Assembly: GCA_964247675.1 (NCBI GenBank)
Contig: CAXTVW010000065.1
Location: forward strand, 1 to 18,531
Source of the DNA: BOG-908 sp964247675
GTDB lineage: Bacteria > Pseudomonadota > Alphaproteobacteria > Acetobacterales > Acetobacteraceae
Direction of reading: 5' to 3'
DNA: 18,531 bases
Shown: piece by piece, positions 13,204 through 18,531 of the stretch
How the letters are laid out: each line of letters begins with the position of its first letter
Numbering within the stretch: position 1 is the first letter of the stretch
Made by a program: the position numbers and the translations under genes
Notes under the pieces: generated by a model
Seen by the model: only the letters and a program-made list of their open reading frames with translations
What the model was told of the DNA's origin: nothing
Databases searched by the model: none

Positions 13204-15010
13204 GAAACCGTCCATCACCGACCGGCTAGGCGCCCTACGCACCCTGCCGCCCTTCATCGCCATGATCTGGCGCACCAGCCCGCCATTGACCCTGGCGACC
13301 GCCGGCCTGCGCCTGGTCCGCGCCGTCCTGCCCATCGCCACGCTGTTCATCGGCAAGCTGATCATCGATGAGGTGGTGCACCGGTCTCGGCTGCGCGAAC
13401 CCGCGGGCGATTTGTGGCGGCTGGGCCTGCTGCTGGGCGCCGAGCTGCTGCTGGCGTTGCTGGCCGATGCGCTCGGCCGGGCGGTGGCGCTGCTGGACCA
13501 GTTGCTGTCGGACCGGTTCAGCGACGAGACCAGCCTGCGCCTGATGCTGCACGCCGCCACGCTGGATCTGCGCGATTTCGAGGACAGCGAGACGCAGGAC
13601 AAGCTGGACCGTGCCAGGCGGCAGGCGAGCGGCCGCTCCGGCCTGGTCAGCCTGCTGCTGGGCCAGGCGCAGGACCTGGTCACGTTGGCGGGCTTCGCCG
13701 CGGGGATCGCCGCCTATGCGCCGTGGCTGATCCTGTTGCTGGCGGCTGCCCTGGTGCCGGCCTTTGTCGGCGAGATCCGGTTCAACCGGCTGGCCTATGC
13801 GATCAACGTGAAGCGAACGGCGGACCGGCGGGAGCTGGACTACCTGCGGCAGACCGGCGCCAGCACGTACACCGCGAAGGAGGTGAAGCTGTTCGGGCTG
13901 CACGGCTTCCTGATCGGCCGGTATCGCGAACTGGCGGTGGCGATGCAGGCGGAGAACGCGGCCTTCGCGTGGCGGCGGGCGGCATCGGGCGCGTTCCTGG
14001 CCGCGCTCGGGACGGTCGGCTACTACGCGGCCTATGCCTACCTGGCGTGGCGCGCGGTGGCGGGCGGGCTGACGGTGGGCGACCTGACGTTCCTGGCGGC
14101 GTCCTTTCAGCGGCTGCGCGGGCTGCTGGCGGGCGTGCTGGCCGGGGTCTCGTCGCTGGCCAGCCAGGCGCTGTATCTGCAGGACCTGTTCTCGTTCCTG
14201 GATCTGCGGGCGGCCATCGTCTCGCCCGCGGGCGGGCTGGCGTTCCCTGCCATCCTGGCGGGAGGGATCGAGTTTCAGGACGTGGGCTTCCGCTACCCGG
14301 ACGCGGCGGCCTGGGCGATGCGGCATCTGAGCTTCCGCCTGGAGGCCGGGCGGGTGCTGGCGCTGGTGGGCGAGAACGGCGCCGGCAAGACCACGCTGGT
14401 GAAGCTGCTGACCCGGCTATACGACCCGGACGAGGGGCGCATCCTGGTGGATGGCCACGACCTGCGCGAATACGATCTGGACAGCCTGCGCGCCGGCATC
14501 GGCGTAATATTCCAGGATTTCGTGCGCTACGACCTGAGCGCGTCCGACAACATCGCCGTGGGCCGGATCGCGCGGCGCACCGACCGGGGCCGGATCGAGC
14601 AGGCAGCGGCCCGCGGACGCGCCGACGAGGTGATCGGCCGGCTGCCCGGCGGTTACGACCAGATGGTGGGACGGCGCTTTTACGGCGGCGTGGAGCTGTC
14701 GGGCGGCGAGTGGCAGAAGGTGGCCCTCGCGCGCGCCTACATGCGCGACGCGGCCGTGCTGATCCTGGACGAGCCGACCGCGGCGCTGGATGCGCGCGCG
14801 GAGTTCGAGGTGTTCGAGCGGTTCAAGGCGCTGAGCGCAGGGCGCACGGCGGTGCTGATCTCCCACCGTTTCTCCTCCGTTCGTATGGCCGACCAGATAC
14901 TGGTGGTGGCCGGCGGGCGGGTGGAGGCGAGTGGCACGCACGCGGAGCTGGTGGCGCAAGGCGGGCGGTATGCGGAATTGTTCGCCCTGCAGGCGGCAGG
15001 CTACCGGTGA
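13196..15010 (+). CDS. ABC exporter half-transporter (membrane domain fused to ATPase)
   Basis: About 604 residues with an N-terminal type I exporter membrane domain (several hydrophobic helices, EVKLFGLHGFLI-type coupling region) and a C-terminal ATPase. Walker A GENGAGKTT is at 392-400, the Q-loop is VIFQDFVRYDLSASDNI, signature LSGGE is at 501-505, Walker B LILDE ends at 526 and the H-loop His is at 557 (LISHRFSS). The substrate is unknown; such proteins usually dimerise and export lipids, peptides or drugs. The start is uncertain. A TTG at 13196 is 6 nt behind GAAGG in the repeat arm and keeps a plausible conserved N-terminus. The first ATG after the repeat, at 13262, has no ribosome site. 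The gene converges with the next gene, with 5 bp between stops. Confidence 0.88.
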   Translation: MLPKPSITDRLGALRTLPPFIAMIWRTSPPLTLATAGLRLVRAVLPIATLFIGKLIIDEVVHRSRLREPAGDLWRLGLLLGAELLLALLADALGRAVALLDQLLSDRFSDETSLRLMLHAATLDLRDFEDSETQDKLDRARRQASGRSGLVSLLLGQAQDLVTLAGFAAGIAAYAPWLILLLAAALVPAFVGEIRFNRLAYAINVKRTADRRELDYLRQTGASTYTAKEVKLFGLHGFLIGRYRELAVAMQAENAAFAWRRAASGAFLAALGTVGYYAAYAYLAWRAVAGGLTVGDLTFLAASFQRLRGLLAGVLAGVSSLASQALYLQDLFSFLDLRAAIVSPAGGLAFPAILAGGIEFQDVGFRYPDAAAWAMRHLSFRLEAGRVLALVGENGAGKTTLVKLLTRLYDPDEGRILVDGHDLREYDLDSLRAGIGVIFQDFVRYDLSASDNIAVGRIARRTDRGRIEQAAARGRADEVIGRLPGGYDQMVGRRFYGGVELSGGEWQKVALARAYMRDAAVLILDEPTAALDARAEFEVFERFKALSAGRTAVLISHRFSSVRMADQILVVAGGRVEASGTHAELVAQGGRYAELFALQAAGYR

Positions 15011-15015
15011 GGCAG

Positions 15016-16371
15016 TCAGGGAACGTCCTGCACCACGCGCACGAAGGCGGCGAGCAGCGGCGGCATCTGCTCGGCCCTGGCGGGAAGCCTGCTGGCCGGA
15101 AGCAACAGGCGGTCCAGGAACTGGCCGCTCGCCGTGTAGAGCGCCAGTTCGAGGTCGTCGCCGACGATCTCGGGACGGCACATGATCTCGTCGCTGCCGG
15201 CTTTCTGGCGCCCGTCCGTTACGAAGGCCCTGATGTCGTCCAGGCCACCCGTCTGCGCGCCGGCGTCGGCCAGGAAGTCGGCGATTTCGTTAGCTACCTG
15301 GGAGAACGCGACGACGGCCAAGGGCACGCAGCCCTGGCTTTCCTGGAAGACCTGGCCGCGCCAGCGGTCAAAGCGGGCGGCGCGGGCGGCCTCCTCCGGC
15401 GTGGGTTCGGCGTCGTCCTCTAGCGGCTCCGGCAGGCCGCCGGCTGCCAGTATCTCCTCCCAGACGGGGATGGCCCAGTCGATACGCAGCCCGAGCAGCA
15501 CGCCGAAGCCGCGCCGGGCCAGGTCGTCCGTGTCGCCTGGCGGCAGGTCGCGTGGGTCGCGGCCTTGGGTCAGATCCAGCAGGACGCGGCGGACGGCGGC
15601 GAAGGAGAGCTCGGCCAGGGCATCGGGTGAGCGCCAGCCTGGCAGGAGGCGGATCTCCTCGCTGTCTGCCACGGCGCCGCACGCCAGCAATCCCGCGGCG
15701 AGCGCCTCCCCATCCGGCGCCTCCCCTGCGGGCAGGGCGACGGGTAGCGCGACCAGCTCGGCCCAGCCGGATGGTCCGGTGGCCGCGCCCTCGGCGGCGA
15801 CCAGCAGCACCCAGTTGAGGTCGTCGGCGGCCTCGTCGCCCTGATGCTCGCGCAGCTTGCGGACGGCCAGGTCCAGGATCTCGGTTCGGCCCGCCGTCAT
15901 GAGCGCCTGCACCGTCGCGTCGAACGCGTCGCTGTCCTCGTCGGCGAACGCGGCCAGCAGGCGGTCCGCGACGGGGCCCGGGGCCTTTTCGAAAGTCTCG
16001 CGCGGCAATTCGGCTTGCGCCGGGAGGCCCAGCAGCGCCAGCGCCGGCGGCCCGCGCAGCAGGCGGGCGCGGTCTATCCAGGCCTCGCGGTGTTCTGGCG
16101 TATCGGCGCGGCCGGACATCCAGCGCCGGAAGGCGGCGCGGTCGGCGCGCTGCACCAGGAGCCCGACGCCCGCCTGCAGCAGCTCGGCCGCACTGGCGCG
16201 GGTGATGGCCTGGATCGTCTGGAGGTCGGTCTCGCCGGGGTGGAAGGTGTCCAGCGTCTCGACGTCCGGGTAGTGGGTGAGGAGGACGACATCGAGGTCG
16301 GGCGCCACGTCACGCGCGAGATCGGCGACCTGGCTTACGCGGCCGTCCGGCCGGTCCATCGGTTTGGGCAC
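15016..16371 (-). CDS. unknown soluble protein, 451 residues
   Basis: I do not recognise a family. The protein is acidic, Ala/Leu-rich and probably mostly helical, with no signal peptide, no clear membrane segment and no nucleotide-binding motif. Notable pieces are a short N-terminal region with DLDVVLLTHYPDVETLDTF, a central run of Leu/Ala helices and a C-terminal region with the only clustered polar motifs (CVPLAVVAFSQVANEIADF, then SDEIMCRPEIVGDD). Codon bias matches the neighbours. I chose a GTG at 16371 with AAGGA 8 nt upstream. The next ATG at 16359 lacks a ribosome site, and the open frame reaching 16524 runs through the repeat. It is convergent with the ABC transporter and may overlap its transcript end. 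Confidence 0.75.
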   Translation of the reverse strand: MPKPMDRPDGRVSQVADLARDVAPDLDVVLLTHYPDVETLDTFHPGETDLQTIQAITRASAAELLQAGVGLLVQRADRAAFRRWMSGRADTPEHREAWIDRARLLRGPPALALLGLPAQAELPRETFEKAPGPVADRLLAAFADEDSDAFDATVQALMTAGRTEILDLAVRKLREHQGDEAADDLNWVLLVAAEGAATGPSGWAELVALPVALPAGEAPDGEALAAGLLACGAVADSEEIRLLPGWRSPDALAELSFAAVRRVLLDLTQGRDPRDLPPGDTDDLARRGFGVLLGLRIDWAIPVWEEILAAGGLPEPLEDDAEPTPEEAARAARFDRWRGQVFQESQGCVPLAVVAFSQVANEIADFLADAGAQTGGLDDIRAFVTDGRQKAGSDEIMCRPEIVGDDLELALYTASGQFLDRLLLPASRLPARAEQMPPLLAAFVRVVQDVP

Positions 16372-16442
16372 GGTTGCGATCCTTGTCCGTGGCGCTTTGC
16401 TCGCACCAGACGAACTCGCGTTTTGACTGGGTTTTGGAGAAG

Positions 16443-16556
16443 TAAGAAAGGCCTTCTTTTTTGAAAAAGAAGCAAAAACTTTTTCTACCCGACGCTGTGA
16501 TGCTTGCGTTTGCGAACGGCACACGGCTGGTGCGGGTAGAAAAAGTCTTTTTTGCT
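16443..16556. repeat. intergenic repeat copy 10 (right arm truncated)
   Basis: The left arm (16445-16482) is standard. The core is closed by CTACCCG and CGGGTAG, with GTGATG and GGCTGGTGCGG inside that resemble copy 6 read in reverse. The right arm stops after GTCTTTTTTGC and lacks its second half. It lies between msrA and the unknown 451-residue gene. The 70 bp between this copy and the GTG at 16371 show no clear promoter. Confidence 0.85.
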
Positions 16557-16571
16557 CGGCGGGTCGATTGA

Positions 16572-17075
16572 TCAGGCGGCGGCGCGGCGGGGCAGTTTCC
16601 AGTTCGGCCGGATGAAATGGCAGGTGTAGCCGTTCGGGATGCGCTCCAGGTAGTCCTGGTGCTCGCGTTCCGCCTCCCAGAACGGCCCGGCCGGCGCCAC
16701 TTCCGTCACCACCTTGCCCGGCCAGAGGCCGGACGCCTCCACATCGGCGATCGTGTCCATGATCACGGCCTTCTGCCGTTCGTCGGTGTAGAAGATGGCC
16801 GAGCGGTAGGACGCGCCGCGGTCATTGCCCTGCCGGTTGGCCGTGGTGGGATCGTGGATCTGGAAGAAGAATTCCAGCAGGTCGCGATAGGCGATCTTGG
16901 CGGGATCGAAGACGATCTCGATCGCTTCGGCGTGGTTGCCGTGGTTGCGGTAGGTGGCGTTCGCCACCTCGCCCCCGGTATAGCCGACGCGCGTCGATAC
17001 TACGCCCGGCAGCTTGCGTATCAGGTCCTGCATTCCCCAGAAGCAGCCACCTGCCAGAACAGCACGGTCTTCCAT
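16572..17075 (-). CDS. msrA: peptide-methionine (S)-S-oxide reductase
   Basis: Repairs the S-epimer of methionine sulfoxide in oxidised proteins using thioredoxin; cytoplasmic. The catalytic motif GCFWG is at residues 10-14 (Cys11 nucleophile), followed by VVSTRVGYTGG, and the family block FFFQIHDPTTANRQGND, GASYRSAIFY and EHQDYLER. A single further Cys near the C-terminus (NGYTCHF) could serve as the resolving cysteine. At 167 residues it is a compact stand-alone MsrA, without an MsrB domain. The ATG at 17075 is preceded by a near-perfect AAAGGAGGT Shine-Dalgarno sequence, the strongest in the window, which lies in a small hairpin (see 17078-17097). The gene diverges from the second SDR. Confidence 0.97.
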   Translation of the reverse strand: MEDRAVLAGGCFWGMQDLIRKLPGVVSTRVGYTGGEVANATYRNHGNHAEAIEIVFDPAKIAYRDLLEFFFQIHDPTTANRQGNDRGASYRSAIFYTDERQKAVIMDTIADVEASGLWPGKVVTEVAPAGPFWEAEREHQDYLERIPNGYTCHFIRPNWKLPRRAAA

Positions 17076-17077
17076 CT

Positions 17078-17097
17078 TTCAACCTCCTTTAGTTGAA
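17078..17097 (-). promoter_or_regulatory. hairpin presenting the msrA Shine-Dalgarno sequence
   Basis: On the minus strand TTCAAC (17092-17097) and GTTGAA (17078-17083) form a 6-bp perfect stem whose 8-nt loop, TAAAGGAG, contains most of the Shine-Dalgarno sequence; the start codon follows 2 nt after the stem. The stem is short and its effect could be either to display the site or to damp initiation in a temperature-dependent way. The pairing is seen; the function is inference. Confidence 0.4.
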
Positions 17098-17165
17098 GGG
17101 CACATGGGCATTATTGGCCCGCGCCACCATGCCTTTTGCAGAATGGGGTGCAGGGCGGCTCTTCA

Positions 17166-17325
17166 GGAAGCAAGAGGCCTTCTTTTTTGAAAAAAAGAAG
17201 CAAAAAACCTCTTCTACCTGCGCCGGTTCAGCCACCCTGTTTTGTCGGCAGGCACCCGGATGCTGCAGATGCGGGGTACTGAAAGTTTTTTGGTCCTTCT
17301 TTCGAAAAGGACTGCTTGCTTTCTA
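17166..17325. repeat. intergenic repeat copy 11 (type II-like core, reversed)
   Basis: The left arm (17174-17208) is standard. The right arm is GTCCTT (17293-17298) / AAGGAC (17307-17312), a variant that remains perfectly paired. Read on the minus strand the core begins CCCCGCATCTGCAGCATCCG, which matches the start of the type II core of copy 12 (CCCCGCATTTGCAGCAACCG). It lies in the divergent gap between msrA and the second SDR gene. Confidence 0.88.
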
Positions 17326-17373
17326 CGTGTCGCCGGCGGGGAACGCGTGTGGCGGTCGTGCGTCCCGCACAGC

Positions 17374-18249
17374 ATGACCGAAGATCCCAGGACGAGCGCA
17401 CCCACACATTTTCCGGACGAGCCGCACCAGAAGCGGCCGGGCCTGGAAGCCGACATGCGAACCAAGCCGGATCACGGCGAGGAGAGTTACGTCGGCAAGG
17501 GGCTGCTGACCGGCCTGGCGGCGCTGATCACCGGCGGGGACAGCGGTATCGGCCGGGCCGTCGCCATCGCCTATGCGCGCGAAGGCGCGGACGTCGCGAT
17601 CTCCTTTCTGGCGGACGAGCAGGTGGACGCGGAGGAGACGCAGAGCTGGGTGGAGAAGGCGGGACGGCGCTGCCTGCTGCTGCCGGGCGACATACGGGAT
17701 CCGGCCTGGTGCCAGACCCTGGTCGACAAGACCGTGGCGGCGTTCGGCCGCCTGGACGTCCTGGTCAACAACGCTGCGGCGCAGACGACGAACGAGGACC
17801 TGGCCGACATCGCCGTGGCCGATGTGGAGGGCGCGTTCCGGGCCAATGTGTTCGCGCCCATCTGGCTGACCCAGGCCGCCGCCAGGCACATGAAACCCGG
17901 TGCGTCCATCATCAACACGACGAGCGTGCAGGCGAAGGTCGCGGGCAAGGGCATGATCGTCTATGCGGCGACCAAAGGCGCGGTTGCGAGCCTCACCATC
18001 GGGCTGTCCAACCTCCTCGCGCCGCAGGGCATCCGGGTGAATTGCGTGGCGCCCGGGCCGGTCTGGACGCCGATCCAGCCGATCGCGAAGTCCTCGGAAG
18101 AGATGGAGGAGCTGGGCCGGAAGACGCCGCTCGGCCGGGCCGGACAACCGGGGGAGATGGCGGGCGCCTTTGTGCTGCTCGCGGCGCGGGAGGGCAGCTA
18201 CATATCCGGCGCGCTGGTGCCGGTTACTGGTGGCATGCCTATGCTTTGA
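17374..18249 (+). CDS. SDR family oxidoreductase, YghA/YdaD-like
   Basis: A 291-residue short-chain dehydrogenase. The cofactor motif TGGDSGIG is at 53-60, NNAA in VLVNNAAAQ, the catalytic Ser region NTTSVQAK and the catalytic YAATK at 197-201, with VNCVAPGPVWTPIQP after it. The roughly 45-residue Pro/Asp-rich N-terminal lead with a DMRTKPDHGEESY-type segment and the GGDSGIGRAVAIAYAREGADVAIS block are typical of the YghA/YdaD subgroup, some of which reduce aldehydes with NADPH. The substrate is not predictable. The ATG at 17374 fits family length. A GTG at 17347 is an alternative, with GGGGA closer to it. The TGA stop is followed at once by repeat copy 12. Confidence 0.9.
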   Translation: MTEDPRTSAPTHFPDEPHQKRPGLEADMRTKPDHGEESYVGKGLLTGLAALITGGDSGIGRAVAIAYAREGADVAISFLADEQVDAEETQSWVEKAGRRCLLLPGDIRDPAWCQTLVDKTVAAFGRLDVLVNNAAAQTTNEDLADIAVADVEGAFRANVFAPIWLTQAAARHMKPGASIINTTSVQAKVAGKGMIVYAATKGAVASLTIGLSNLLAPQGIRVNCVAPGPVWTPIQPIAKSSEEMEELGRKTPLGRAGQPGEMAGAFVLLAAREGSYISGALVPVTGGMPML

Positions 18250-18250
18250 T

Positions 18251-18411
18251 AGGAAGCAAGGCCTTCTTTTTTGAAAAAAAGAAGCAAAAAACTATTGCTC
18301 CCCCGCATTTGCAGCAACCGGGCATGTCCGGACAGGGACGCACGCTGCAAATGCGAGGAAGTAAAAGTTTTTTGCTTCTTTTTTTCAAAAAAGAAGGCCT
18401 TGCTTGCCTTC
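18251..18411. repeat. intergenic repeat copy 12 (type II core)
   Basis: This is the most symmetrical copy. The left arm (18252-18292) and right arm (18361-18411) are near mirror images. The core CGCATTTGCAGC (18304-18315) and CGCATTTGCAGC in reverse (GCTGCAAATGCG, 18344-18355) form a perfect 12-bp inverted repeat. It starts 2 bp after the SDR stop codon. Confidence 0.95.
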
Positions 18412-18482
18412 GTACACCCCTGTCGGCCAGCTTGCCCCGCCCCGCGGTCCCTGCCGGAACCGCGAGGCAGGGCGCCCCTGTT

Positions 18483-18531
18483 TCAGCCTTCGCTGGACGG
18501 CGTGGCGGTCAGTGCGATGAAGGCCTGATGG
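18483..18531 (-). CDS. possible 3' end of a minus-strand gene cut by the window edge
   Basis: Read on the minus strand, the last 46 bases give HQAFIALTATPSSEG then TGA (18483-18485), with GC-rich third positions like the surrounding genes. The 70 bp between this and repeat copy 12 contain a small hairpin, CGCGGT...ACCGCG (about 18444-18465), but nothing else recognisable. Fifteen codons are too few to identify a gene. Confidence 0.25.
   Translation of the reverse strand, partial: HQAFIALTATPSSEG

Noticed and set aside
14..18411. Repeats as a CRISPR array or as insertion sequences
   Set aside because: The copies are dispersed one per gap, not tandem with regular spacers, and no cas or transposase gene is present in the window. 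A non-autonomous mobile origin remains possible but is not shown.
18271..18528. Plus-strand open frame of 85 codons starting in repeat copy 12
   Set aside because: Most of it is translated repeat (Lys/Phe-rich arm sequence) and it has no ribosome site. The minus strand is the more plausible coding strand at the edge.

Overview
The window reads as an ordinary chromosomal stretch of a GC-rich alphaproteobacterium, most likely an Acetobacteraceae relative. This placement is an inference. It rests on the rplU-rpmA-obg-proB block, the DUF1244 gene beside pyruvate kinase, the short zinc-less type of GluRS and strongly GC-biased codons. I see no rRNA, tRNA, CRISPR array, transposase or phage gene.

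Layout from left to right. A small unknown gene abuts gltX (+). It is followed on the minus strand by zwf and pyk, which cover entry to the oxidative pentose-phosphate/Entner-Doudoroff routes and the last step of glycolysis. A DUF1244 gene (+) diverges from pyk and converges on proB. The minus-strand block rplU, rpmA, obg, proB comes next. Then follow a two-gene minus-strand unit (a PspB-like protein and an exported Toastrack/GIN protein with a PspC-like tail), a type II NADH dehydrogenase (+), a glucose-1-dehydrogenase-like SDR (-), an ABC exporter half-transporter (+), an unknown 451-residue protein (-), msrA (-) and a second SDR (+).

The most striking feature is non-coding. Eleven of eleven gene-to-gene gaps longer than about 100 bp, plus the space before the first gene, carry a copy of one repeat family. 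No shorter gap carries one. A full copy has two A/T-rich arms, each a small hairpin, around a GC-rich core that is itself an inverted repeat. The arms show compensatory base changes, which argues for selection on base pairing. The cores fall into at least three sequence types on the same arms. Many copies start right at a stop codon, and three copies end 0-3 bp from a start codon. The simplest reading is a domesticated bidirectional terminator/leader module, but copies in divergent promoter gaps and inside the ribosomal-protein/obg block do not fit pure termination.

The best protein-level finding is the PspB-like/Toastrack-PspC-tail pair (8747-10128). It looks like a minimal envelope-stress module in which the PspC body is replaced by an exported beta-repeat sensor.
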